DNA of 64,000 nucleotides, from assembly GCF_014200575.1 (NCBI RefSeq), contig NZ_JACHBZ010000002.1, positions 620,001-684,000 of the forward strand. Direction: 5' to 3'. Within the stretch, counting starts at the first letter, position 1; every line of letters begins with the position of its first letter. Positions 43,347 through 51,420 of the stretch are shown one piece after another. The notes below the pieces were generated by a model. It saw nothing but the letters and a program-made list of their open reading frames with translations. It searched no databases and was not told the origin of the DNA. This DNA comes from Mucilaginibacter saanensis (lineage in GTDB: Bacteria; Bacteroidota; Bacteroidia; Sphingobacteriales; Sphingobacteriaceae). Both the position numbers and the translations under genes were made by a program.

Positions 43347-44450
43347 ATGAAATTCACTTTACAATTCTTTTCGATAATAGCCTTTTATTTATTGTTTACT
43401 TATGCCAATGCAAATGCGCAAGGATGCGTGGCCATCAGGAGTACCGGTGGTTTATGTACCATGGATGAGCATCCCGATAGCACAAATACAGATGGAAGCT
43501 GGCTGTTGAACAGCAATAACCGCTATTTCAGATCATACAAGCATTTTATAGGCACACAGGAGCAAAAGCAACGTATCGCCTTAGGAACCAATGTGATTAA
43601 TCATTCCTACACGCAGGATTTAACTTTGACCCGCATATTTAATAACCGCTGGTCATTTGCTGTTGACGTTCCGATACTTGATAATAGCCGGTCATCATTA
43701 TATGAGCATGGGGGCAAAGAGCGCTTAAGCACCCATTCATTTGGCTTGGGCGATGTGCGTTTAACAGCTTATGCATGGTTGCTGAACCCTGCTAAAGCCC
43801 GCAGAGGTAATATTCAGGTTGGTTTAGGTTTAAAACTGGCTACCGGAAACTACAATTACCAGGATTATTTTTACCACACTGGTGCAAACGACACCCGGAC
43901 TTTAGGGCCGGTTGATCAATCAATACAACTTGGTGATGGCGGAACCGGTATAACCACCGAAATTAATGCCTACTATAACTTTACACATCAGTTTGGAGTT
44001 TATGGCGGCTTTTATTATTTGATTAGTCCACGCGAAGAAAATGGCATATCATCAGCACGGGGCAGCGTTCCAAGTGCTAAAACCGTAGCCAACGGAAGCG
44101 ATGTTATGAGCGTTCCGGATCAGGTGATGTTAAGAGGTGGAGCCAGCTACGGAGTTGGTAAATTTGATTTTTCGGCAGGAGCACGCTACGAATGTTTGCC
44201 GGTACATGATTTAGTAGGAGGCAGCAATGGTTTCAGAAGACCAGGATACATCCTATCAGCCGAACCTGGAGTTACCTACCGCTTAAAAACACTTTCTATA
44301 TATGCGTTTGTTCCGGTAGCTGTAAGGCGTGATCGTACACAAAGTGTTCCTGATAAAATCAGCACAACATTAACTGGTGTATACACCCAGGGAGATGCCG
44401 CTTTTGCTGATTATGCCATAAATGTTGGCGTTACATTTAAATTTAAATAG
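43347..44450 (+). CDS. outer-membrane beta-barrel protein (367 aa)
   Basis: A 367-residue exported protein; the signal peptide ends near N-A-N-A-Q-G-C (residue 25). The mature N-terminus has a Cys-rich start (G-C-V-A-I-R-S-T-G-G-L-C), then transmembrane-strand phrases (R-W-S-F-A-V-D-V-P-I-L) and a closing strand I-N-V-G-V-T-F-K-F. It resembles outer-membrane barrels annotated near phenol-degradation or transport genes, but function is unknown. It follows the PAP2/DoxX unit after a hairpin. Confidence 0.65.
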   Translation: MKFTLQFFSIIAFYLLFTYANANAQGCVAIRSTGGLCTMDEHPDSTNTDGSWLLNSNNRYFRSYKHFIGTQEQKQRIALGTNVINHSYTQDLTLTRIFNNRWSFAVDVPILDNSRSSLYEHGGKERLSTHSFGLGDVRLTAYAWLLNPAKARRGNIQVGLGLKLATGNYNYQDYFYHTGANDTRTLGPVDQSIQLGDGGTGITTEINAYYNFTHQFGVYGGFYYLISPREENGISSARGSVPSAKTVANGSDVMSVPDQVMLRGGASYGVGKFDFSAGARYECLPVHDLVGGSNGFRRPGYILSAEPGVTYRLKTLSIYAFVPVAVRRDRTQSVPDKISTTLTGVYTQGDAAFADYAINVGVTFKFK

Positions 44451-44473
44451 AAATACACATAGTTGATTAATCG

Positions 44474-44503
44474 AAGCCGGGAGTGAGATCCCCGGCTTTT
44501 TTT
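44474..44503 (+). terminator. strong terminator after the beta-barrel gene
   Basis: Arms AAGCCGGG (44474-44481) and CCCGGCTT (44491-44498), 9-nt loop, followed by a run of T to 44503. A classic rho-independent terminator 24 nt after the stop. Confidence 0.85.
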
Positions 44504-44540
44504 GTTACTGATTATTAGTTAATCTTTTTAATTTTATCCC

Positions 44541-45005
44541 ATGAATACACCCGAAGAAAACTTTGCAGCATTAGGCTTAAACCTGCCACCTGCACCAAAG
44601 CCACTTGGCGTTTATAAACCATGTTTAGTTGATGGTAAATACCTGTACTTATCCGGTCATGGCACCGTACAGGATGATGGTTCCCTGATCATTGGCCGCA
44701 TTGGCGACACCATTAGCCAGGAAGATGGTAAGCTGGCTGCCCGTCAGGTAGGCTTAGCTATGTTAGCCACTATAAAGGCCAATATTGGCAGTCTTGATAA
44801 GGTTAAGAGGGTAATAAAAGTATTGGGTATGGTTAACTGCACCCCGGATTTTGAAAAACACCCTTTTATCATAAACGGCGCCAGTGAGCTTTTTGCCAAA
44901 GTATGGGGCGAAGAAAATGGCATAGGTGTGCGCAGTGCTGTTGGCATGGGCTCGTTACCTGATAATATTCCGGTAGAAATTGAGGCTTTGTTTGAATTGT
45001 TTTAA
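44541..45005 (+). CDS. RidA-family (YjgF) protein
   Basis: A 154-residue RidA-like protein, cytoplasmic, presumably trimeric. The sequence carries the family core: Y-L-S-G-H-G-T-V near residue 33, D-K-V-K-R-V-I-K-V-L-G-M-V-N near 92 and a closing P-V-E-I-E-A-L-F. Classic RidA hydrolyses reactive imines/enamines such as 2-aminoacrylate from PLP enzymes; the catalytic Arg of the E. coli type is not evident in the usual place, so it may be a paralogue of the family. It is translated just before a PLP D-threonine aldolase-like enzyme (2-nt gap), consistent with imine clean-up. Confidence 0.8.
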   Translation: MNTPEENFAALGLNLPPAPKPLGVYKPCLVDGKYLYLSGHGTVQDDGSLIIGRIGDTISQEDGKLAARQVGLAMLATIKANIGSLDKVKRVIKVLGMVNCTPDFEKHPFIINGASELFAKVWGEENGIGVRSAVGMGSLPDNIPVEIEALFELF

Positions 45006-45007
45006 CC

Positions 45008-46126
45008 ATGACAGAGCAGCAACAATGGTATAATATTGAGAATGTTGAATTGCTGGATACGCCGGCTTTAGTAGTTTATCCGGATAGGGTTAACGCAAAT
45101 ATTGATTTGCTTAAAACAATGATTGACGACATTATCCGCTTGCGTCCTCACGTAAAAACTTACAAAAATAAAGAGGTTACGTTGTTGCTGCTTGCTGCTG
45201 CTATCCATAAGTTTAAATGTGCCACCATTGCCGAGGCCGAACTGCTGGCCACCTGCAAAGCACCTGATGTGTTACTGGCTTATCAACCGGTTGGCCCCAA
45301 ACTTTATAGGTTTGTTAAGTTGATACATGCTTTTCCTGCCACCAGGTTTTCTTGCCTGGTTGATAATGCCGTAGCTGCAAAAGAAATATCCGATGCTGCA
45401 AAAGAATATAACATTCAGATAAACGTATACATTGATTTAAATGTGGGTATGAACCGTACCGGTATCCCCGCAGGTTTTGAAGCATTGCAGCTGTATATGG
45501 ATTGCGGTGTATTACCGGGTCTTAACCCGATAGGTTTACATGCTTATGACGGCCATATTCATGACGTTGATCTTAAAACCCGTACTGAGCGTTGCAATGC
45601 AAGTTTTGAACCAGTGTTCAAATTACAGCAAAGCCTTAAACAAAAAGGATATCCTGAACCAGTTATTATAGCAGGAGGATCACCAACTTTTCCCATTCAT
45701 GCAAAACGCGAGAATGTTGAATGTAGTCCCGGAACTTTTGTTTATTGGGATCAGGGTTATCAATTAGGTATGCCTGAGCAGCCATTTTTACCAGCCGCAA
45801 TAATTGTAACCCGCGTAATATCACTGCCCGATGCAACTAAATTATGCCTGGATGTAGGACATAAATCAGTATCGGCCGAAAATGAACTGAGCAAACGCAT
45901 TTATTTTTTAAATGCGCCTGAGCTGGTGCCAACAGGCCAAAGCGAAGAGCATTTGGTGGTGGAAGCTGGTGAAAATCATAAGTATAATGTGGGTGACGTA
46001 TTATATGGTTTGCCTCATCATATATGTCCAACAGTTTCTTTATATGAGCGTGTTTATGTAATTGAAAATAAATCACTTAATGGTGAATGGTTTAATACAG
46101 CCCGTGACCGTAAAATAACAATCTGA
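45008..46126 (+). CDS. D-threonine aldolase-like PLP enzyme
   Basis: A 372-residue fold-III PLP enzyme of the alanine racemase/D-threonine aldolase family. The PLP lysine is K50 in R-P-H-V-K-T-Y-K. A metal-site-like C-terminal stretch G-L-P-H-H-I-C-P-T-V near residue 338 is characteristic of D-threonine aldolases and related D-serine dehydratases. Expected reaction: D-threonine or another D-beta-hydroxy amino acid to glycine and an aldehyde. It lies between RidA and a dipeptidase with 1-2 nt gaps, a likely D-amino acid or dipeptide catabolic operon. Confidence 0.82.
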   Translation: MTEQQQWYNIENVELLDTPALVVYPDRVNANIDLLKTMIDDIIRLRPHVKTYKNKEVTLLLLAAAIHKFKCATIAEAELLATCKAPDVLLAYQPVGPKLYRFVKLIHAFPATRFSCLVDNAVAAKEISDAAKEYNIQINVYIDLNVGMNRTGIPAGFEALQLYMDCGVLPGLNPIGLHAYDGHIHDVDLKTRTERCNASFEPVFKLQQSLKQKGYPEPVIIAGGSPTFPIHAKRENVECSPGTFVYWDQGYQLGMPEQPFLPAAIIVTRVISLPDATKLCLDVGHKSVSAENELSKRIYFLNAPELVPTGQSEEHLVVEAGENHKYNVGDVLYGLPHHICPTVSLYERVYVIENKSLNGEWFNTARDRKITI

Positions 46127-46127
46127 T

Positions 46128-47198
46128 ATGTTTATTATAGATGCCCATTTAGATTTAAGTATGAACGCGCTGGAGTGGAACCGCGATTTAACCCGCCCGC
46201 TTGCAGAACTCAATAAACGCGAAGAAGGTTTAACAGACAAGCCCGACCGCGCTAAGGCCGTAGTAACCTTGCCTGAATTGCGCAAAGGTAATATAGGCCT
46301 GGTGGTTGCTACACAAATTGGGCGTTATGTTGCACCAAATAATCCTTTACCCGGGTGGCACTCTCCCGAGCAGGCCTGGGCCCAAACGCAGGGCCAGGTG
46401 GCCTGGTATAAAGCCATGGAAGACGCCGGCGAAATGACACAAGTGAATGACTTGCCGTCATTAGAAAAACATCTGGCCTTTTGGAACAACGGGCAATCAA
46501 CCGAAAATAAGCCAATTGGTTATATATTGAGCTTGGAAGGTGCCGATTCTATAGTAACGGTAAAACATTTGGAACGAGCATATAACTATGGCCTTCGTGC
46601 CGTTGGCCCGGCCCACTACGGGCCCGGCAGGTATGCACAAGGTACTGATGCAACCGGTTATATGGGCGAAAAAGGAAAAGAACTATTGAAAGAAATGGAG
46701 CACCTGAATATTATTCTGGATGCTACCCATTTATGTGACGATAGTTTTTGGGAAGCTTTAGATAATTTTAACGGACACGTATGGGCAAGCCATAATAATT
46801 GCCGTGCGCTGGTAAACCATAACCGGCAGTACAGCGATGAAATGATCAAAGCGTTGATAGAGCGCGGAGCGGTAATTGGCGCAGCATTGGATGCCTGGAT
46901 GATGGTTCCCGGATGGGTTAGGGGGCAGTCTACACCTAAAGGTATGAACTGTAATCTTGAAGTGATGGTTGACCATATTGATCACATCTGCCAGATAGCC
47001 GGTAATGCATTGCATATTGGCATGGGATCTGATCTGGACGGCGCCTTTGGTCGCGAACAATGTCCGTATGACCTGGAAACTATTGCCGATCTGCAAAAAG
47101 TACCTGCATTGCTCAAAAAACGCGGTTATACCCATCAGGATATCGATAATATGATGCATGGCAACTGGCTTAGGTTTTTAAGAGAGGCCTGGGCGTAA
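46128..47198 (+). CDS. membrane dipeptidase (renal dipeptidase family, M19)
   Basis: A 356-residue zinc amidohydrolase of the M19 family. Metal ligands are visible: D-A-H-L-D near residue 4 (HxD), H in L-C-D or D-A-T-H-L near 203 and G-S-D-L-D-G near 302. There is no signal peptide, so it is cytoplasmic despite the family name. Many bacterial members cleave dipeptides with a C-terminal D-residue, which fits its operon with a D-threonine aldolase. The downstream flank holds a palindromic repeat. Confidence 0.85.
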   Translation: MFIIDAHLDLSMNALEWNRDLTRPLAELNKREEGLTDKPDRAKAVVTLPELRKGNIGLVVATQIGRYVAPNNPLPGWHSPEQAWAQTQGQVAWYKAMEDAGEMTQVNDLPSLEKHLAFWNNGQSTENKPIGYILSLEGADSIVTVKHLERAYNYGLRAVGPAHYGPGRYAQGTDATGYMGEKGKELLKEMEHLNIILDATHLCDDSFWEALDNFNGHVWASHNNCRALVNHNRQYSDEMIKALIERGAVIGAALDAWMMVPGWVRGQSTPKGMNCNLEVMVDHIDHICQIAGNALHIGMGSDLDGAFGREQCPYDLETIADLQKVPALLKKRGYTHQDIDNMMHGNWLRFLREAWA

Positions 47199-47522
47199 AA
47201 CAAGGTTATTGTTTTTGTCATTCTGAACGAAGTGAAGGATCTATTTGCAAATAGGCATATAAAATAACAGATATTTCACTTTGTTCATCATAACAAGTAT
47301 GTTTTATCTCTTTCCTTCTTTATATGTTTGCTCCCTTATCAGACCCCATGCAACATGGCAAATATGTCTTTCCTCTTTTGTCCTTATTCCTTTGTCAATT
47401 TTAAAAACTCATTCTTCATCCCGGTGTAAAACAACTCATGCATTTGTATTAACTTTCCTTAAATAAGCATACTTTGCAAACACTTGCTTAAAAAAGGCAT
47501 TATTCTGTGAGGGGATTTTATT
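47199..47522. other. 324-bp intergenic region with a dispersed palindromic element
   Basis: Between the dipeptidase and the GH63-like gene. It holds the inverted repeat described below and then T-rich sequence; no supported ORF (a 61-codon open stretch lacks protein-like composition). Confidence 0.5.
47217..47294. repeat. REP/MITE-like imperfect palindromic repeat
   Basis: The left arm 47217-47242 begins GTCATTCTGAACGAAGTG. The right arm 47269-47294 is its reverse complement at 20 of 26 positions by hand. I recognise this word as a recurrent intergenic element in Bacteroidota genomes. It lies between two unrelated genes. Confidence 0.6.
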
Positions 47523-50120
47523 ATGAATGCAGAACAATCGAGATTAAAGGATATCAGCTGGAAAAAATGGGGCCCTTATGTAAGTGACCGCCAGTGGGGC
47601 ACCGTTAGGGAAGATTATAGCGCCAATGGGGATGCGTGGAATTTCATAACCCATGATATGGCCCGGAGTAAAGCCTATCGCTGGGGCGAAGAAGGTATTG
47701 CGGGTATATGCGACAGGCAACAAAACCTGTGTTTTGCTATAGCTTTATGGAATAAAAAAGATCCGATAATTAAGGAACGCTATTTTGGGCTCAGCAATCC
47801 CGAGGGTAATCATGGTGAGGATGTAAAGGAGCTGTATTATTATCTGGATAGTACGCCTACGCATTCCTACATGAAAATGTTGTACAAATATCCTCAGCAG
47901 AAGTTTCCGTATGAATGGCTGCTTACGGAAAATAAGCGGCGTACCCGTAACGATCCGGAGTTTGAATTGATAGATACCGGTATATTTGATAAGGATGCCT
48001 ATTTTGATGTATTTACCGAATATGCTAAAAACGCACAGGATGACATCCTGATTAAAATTACTATACATAACCGTGGCGACGAGGATGCGGCCCTTAACGT
48101 AATGCCTACTTTATGGTTCCGCAATACCTGGAGTTGGGGATATAAGGACTATAAGCCCCGTTTAACCGCCAACAGTCTGGGTAAAATTGAAGTTTCTCAT
48201 AAAGATATAGATCCCTTATGGCTGCATACCGAAGGGCCATGCGGGTTGCTGTTTTGTGATAATGAAACAGACACCCGCCAGCTATATAATTCTGATAATG
48301 GCGTAAAATATTGCAAAAACGGTATCAATAACTATATAGTTCATGGTGCGGATACCATTAATCCTAACAAGACCGGCACAAAGGCTGCCGTTAATTACGA
48401 CTTAAATATTGCCGCCAAACAAAGTGCAACTATACGTTTACGATTATCGCCCGATGGTAATTATGGTTTTGAAGACTTTGACTTGATTTTCAATACCCGT
48501 ATTGCGGAGGCCGATCAGTTTTATAACGACATATATAGCAGTAAACAGGATGCCGACCGTTGTCTTATACAAAGGCAGGCTTTTGCCGGCATGATGTGGA
48601 ATAAACAGTTCTATTATTCAGATATTCGTCATTGGCTCAAAGGCGATCCGGCACAACCAAAACCACCTGACGAAAGGAAAAATGCCCGTAACAGTAAATG
48701 GATGCACCTGAATACGAAGGATGTAATATCCATGCCTGATAAATGGGAGTACCCGTGGTTTGCCGCCTGGGATCTGGCATTCCATTGCCTGCCACTGGCG
48801 CGTATAGATATGGCTTTTGCCAAAAATCAGCTGATATTATTAACGCGCGATTGGTACATGCACCCTAACGGGCAGTTGCCGGCCTATGAGTGGGATTTTA
48901 GCGATGGTAACCCTCCCGTGCATGCCATGGTAGCCTGGAGTGTATACAAAACGGATAAGGAGGCCAATAACGGCAAGGGTGATACCTATTTTCTGGAAAG
49001 GATATTTCATAAGCTGATGCTCAATTTTACTTGGTGGGTAAACCGTAAAGATGCTGCCGGGAATAATATTTTTGAAGGCGGTTTTTTAGGCCTGGATAAT
49101 ATTGGTGTTTTTGACAGGAATATGCACCTGCCTATGGGGCAGCACCTGGAACAGGCCGACGGTACCAGTTGGATGGCTATGTACTCCCTCAATTTGCTGC
49201 GTATAGCTACTGAGCTGGCTGCAGAAGACAATGCTTATGCCGATATTGCATCTAAGTTTTTTGAGCACTTTATTTATATCGTAGGGGCAATGTCAAACCT
49301 GGGTGAAAATAATGAGGGCCTGTGGGATGATGAAGATGGCTTTTTTTATGACCAGATCAGCTTTCCTGACGATGGTAGTATAAAAATGAAGGTGAGAAGT
49401 ATAGTAGGGCTAATTCCATTATTTGCTACGGAGGTATTGAATGAAAGCGATATAACTGATAGTCCAATTTTCAGAGATCGTATGAAATGGTTTGCTGAAA
49501 ACAGGCCCGATCTGGCATCCCTGGTTTCCCGATGGAATGAGAAGAGTGTCAATGGCAAACACCTCATCAGCTTATTGCGCGGTTTCCGGATGAAATCGTT
49601 GCTTAAATACATGCTTGATGAAAATGAGTTTTTAAGCGATTACGGCATTCGATCCTTATCAAAATATCATCTGGAACATCCCTATCATGTAGCAGTGAAC
49701 GGCGTTGAATTTGGTATAAAATATACTCCCGCCGAAAGTGATAGCGGCTTATTTGGTGGTAACAGCAACTGGCGCGGCCCAATCTGGATGCCTATCAATT
49801 ACCTGATCATTGATAGTTTGCACCGTTTTTATGAATACTATGGTGACGGCTTTAAGGTGGAATGCCCTACCGGGTCAGGCAATTACATGAACCTTAAAGA
49901 TGTTGCTAACGAACTTTACCGGCGAGTTTCCAGGTTGTTTTTGCGTGACGAAAATGGTAACCGCCCTGTGTTTGGTAATTATTCCAAATTGCAGACCGAC
50001 CCCAATTTTAAAGATTACATACTTTTTTATGAATTTTTTGATGGCGACAACGGTCGCGGTGCGGGTGCATCCCACCAAACCGGCTGGACAGGGTTGATTG
50101 CCAATTGCTTGTACGTGTAA
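47523..50120 (+). CDS. glucosidase, GH63/MGH1-like
   Basis: An 865-residue protein without a signal peptide, so cytoplasmic. It has the MGH1-like six-hairpin (alpha/alpha)6 barrel seen in GH63. Recognisable phrases include W-A-A-W-D-L-A-F-H near residue 415, E-W-D-F-S-D-G-N-P near 460 and W-R-G-P-I-W-M-P near 755. The N-terminus is a beta-sandwich. Family members hydrolyse alpha-glucosides such as mannosylglycerate, glucosylglycerate or kojibiose-type sugars; the actual substrate cannot be read. No ABC sugar importer is nearby. Confidence 0.8.
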   Translation: MNAEQSRLKDISWKKWGPYVSDRQWGTVREDYSANGDAWNFITHDMARSKAYRWGEEGIAGICDRQQNLCFAIALWNKKDPIIKERYFGLSNPEGNHGEDVKELYYYLDSTPTHSYMKMLYKYPQQKFPYEWLLTENKRRTRNDPEFELIDTGIFDKDAYFDVFTEYAKNAQDDILIKITIHNRGDEDAALNVMPTLWFRNTWSWGYKDYKPRLTANSLGKIEVSHKDIDPLWLHTEGPCGLLFCDNETDTRQLYNSDNGVKYCKNGINNYIVHGADTINPNKTGTKAAVNYDLNIAAKQSATIRLRLSPDGNYGFEDFDLIFNTRIAEADQFYNDIYSSKQDADRCLIQRQAFAGMMWNKQFYYSDIRHWLKGDPAQPKPPDERKNARNSKWMHLNTKDVISMPDKWEYPWFAAWDLAFHCLPLARIDMAFAKNQLILLTRDWYMHPNGQLPAYEWDFSDGNPPVHAMVAWSVYKTDKEANNGKGDTYFLERIFHKLMLNFTWWVNRKDAAGNNIFEGGFLGLDNIGVFDRNMHLPMGQHLEQADGTSWMAMYSLNLLRIATELAAEDNAYADIASKFFEHFIYIVGAMSNLGENNEGLWDDEDGFFYDQISFPDDGSIKMKVRSIVGLIPLFATEVLNESDITDSPIFRDRMKWFAENRPDLASLVSRWNEKSVNGKHLISLLRGFRMKSLLKYMLDENEFLSDYGIRSLSKYHLEHPYHVAVNGVEFGIKYTPAESDSGLFGGNSNWRGPIWMPINYLIIDSLHRFYEYYGDGFKVECPTGSGNYMNLKDVANELYRRVSRLFLRDENGNRPVFGNYSKLQTDPNFKDYILFYEFFDGDNGRGAGASHQTGWTGLIANCLYV

Positions 50121-50217
50121 TTACCTTATTCCCATAATGGTGTAAACTTGTTTCGATGCCTTCAAGTGGGTTAGTCAGTGTATGGTCTGTCTTGTTAATA
50201 TGCCTCTTAAGCAGACT

Positions 50218-50254
50218 TAAATTTTATTGTGTAATAAAGACACAATAAAATTTA
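50218..50254. promoter_or_regulatory. perfect 15-bp-arm palindrome upstream of the sugar isomerase gene
   Basis: Arms 50218-50232 (TAAATTTTATTGTGT) and 50240-50254 (ACACAATAAAATTTA) with a 7-nt spacer. It lies about 100 nt past the GH63-like stop and 61 nt before the next gene. No T-run follows, so an operator or RNA hairpin seems as likely as a terminator. Confidence 0.45.
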
Positions 50255-50314
50255 TTTCGTGCGGAAAATTATTTAGTTTTACTGTACCACTTATTAAAAC
50301 TAAAAATTATCAGT

Positions 50315-51247
50315 ATGAATTACAACAGGAGAAAGTTTATCCAAAGCGCTGGCGCAATGGCGCTTGGCAGTTTAGCGCTATCGGGAAATGCCGCTACATT
50401 ATTAAGTAATATCAAAACCGACCATCCGGTAGGTTTGCAGTTATTTACTTTTTTTGGAATTATTGATGAAGATGTAAAAGGTACCTTAACCAAAATTGCA
50501 GCCCTTGGATACAAGGAAATGGAATCGGCCTTTAGTAAAAAAGGTGGATATTATGGTATGAGCCCCAAGGAGTTTAAAGCGCTTGTAAATGATCTGGGAA
50601 TGGCCTGGACATCACATCATGTGCTGGGTGCTCCGTTCAAGCTTCCGGCCGGAGCAAAAATGCCCGCTGGTGCAGATGGCAAGCCAATGGTGATACCGCC
50701 AATGAAAAACCTGCGCGACGATATGCAGCAATTGGTTGACGATGCAGCCGAAGGCGGTGTTAAATACCTGGTTTGCGCAAATTCGCCAACAGGTACGCTG
50801 GATGAAATCAAATCGACCATTGAGGTATTAAATAAAACAGGAGAGGCCGCAAAAAAGGTGGGTATACAATTTGCCTACCATAATCATGATATGGAGTTTC
50901 ACCAGGTTGAAGGTAAAGTTCCTTACGATCTGCTGTTAAGTGAAACTGATCCGCATAATGTAAAAATGGAACTTGACCTGGCCTGGGCAGTTAAGGGCGG
51001 TAAAGATCCTGTAGCAATGTTTAAGAAGCACCCTGGCCGTTTCCCGTTATGGCACGTGAAAGACCTCGATGCAAGTCGCGAAAATATACTCCCGGTAGGT
51101 AGCGGCACCATCAACTTTAAACCAATCTTCGCCGCTGCGGCATCAGCCGGAATGCAACACTTTTTTGTAGAGCATGATATGCCAAAAGACCCATGGACAA
51201 GTATCACCAGCAGCATTGGCTATTTGAAAAATACGCTGAAGGTGTAA
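50315..51247 (+). CDS. Tat-exported sugar phosphate isomerase/epimerase-like protein
   Basis: A 310-residue TIM-barrel protein of the xylose-isomerase-like/sugar isomerase-epimerase family. The N-terminus is a Tat signal: N-R-R-K-F-I-Q then a hydrophobic stretch to about residue 28. Metal-binding-type phrases include A-Y-H-N-H-D-M-E-F near 190, L-D-L-A-W and W-H-V-K-D near 245. Exported members of this family are common in Bacteroidota; some are linked to inositol or keto-sugar degradation, but the substrate here is unknown. It appears monocistronic. Confidence 0.8.
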   Translation: MNYNRRKFIQSAGAMALGSLALSGNAATLLSNIKTDHPVGLQLFTFFGIIDEDVKGTLTKIAALGYKEMESAFSKKGGYYGMSPKEFKALVNDLGMAWTSHHVLGAPFKLPAGAKMPAGADGKPMVIPPMKNLRDDMQQLVDDAAEGGVKYLVCANSPTGTLDEIKSTIEVLNKTGEAAKKVGIQFAYHNHDMEFHQVEGKVPYDLLLSETDPHNVKMELDLAWAVKGGKDPVAMFKKHPGRFPLWHVKDLDASRENILPVGSGTINFKPIFAAAASAGMQHFFVEHDMPKDPWTSITSSIGYLKNTLKV

Positions 51248-51277
51248 CTCGTGATCAATAAATCATTTATTTGGTGT

Positions 51278-51312
51278 AATTGAGGCATTGAAAATATATG
51301 AATGCCTCAATT
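51278..51312 (+). terminator. hairpin after the isomerase gene
   Basis: Arms AATTGAGGCATT (51278-51289) and AATGCCTCAATT (51301-51312), perfect, 11-nt loop. No T-run follows, so termination efficiency is uncertain. Confidence 0.45.
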
Positions 51313-51365
51313 GCCCAATCAGTTGAGTAGTAAAACTAACTCGTTAACAATACCATAACATGGCA

Positions 51366-51373
51366 TAATTTTG
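51366..51373 (+). promoter_or_regulatory. candidate -7 promoter element of the ethanolamine operon
   Basis: TAATTTTG matches TAnnTTTG, 47 nt before the permease start. No TTG at -33 spacing was found. No adenosylcobalamin riboswitch was recognised here. Confidence 0.4.
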
Positions 51374-51420
51374 ATTTAACTGCGTCTTTGAGTATCTTAA
51401 AGGCGCATTAAATCAAACAA

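Noticed and set aside
47281..47466. 61-codon ORF between dipeptidase and GH63-like gene
   Set aside because: Begins in the right arm of the palindromic repeat and has low-complexity, non-protein-like composition.
51248..51420. Cobalamin riboswitch upstream of the ethanolamine operon
   Set aside because: The region is too short and lacks a recognisable B12-box; only a simple hairpin and a -7 word are seen.
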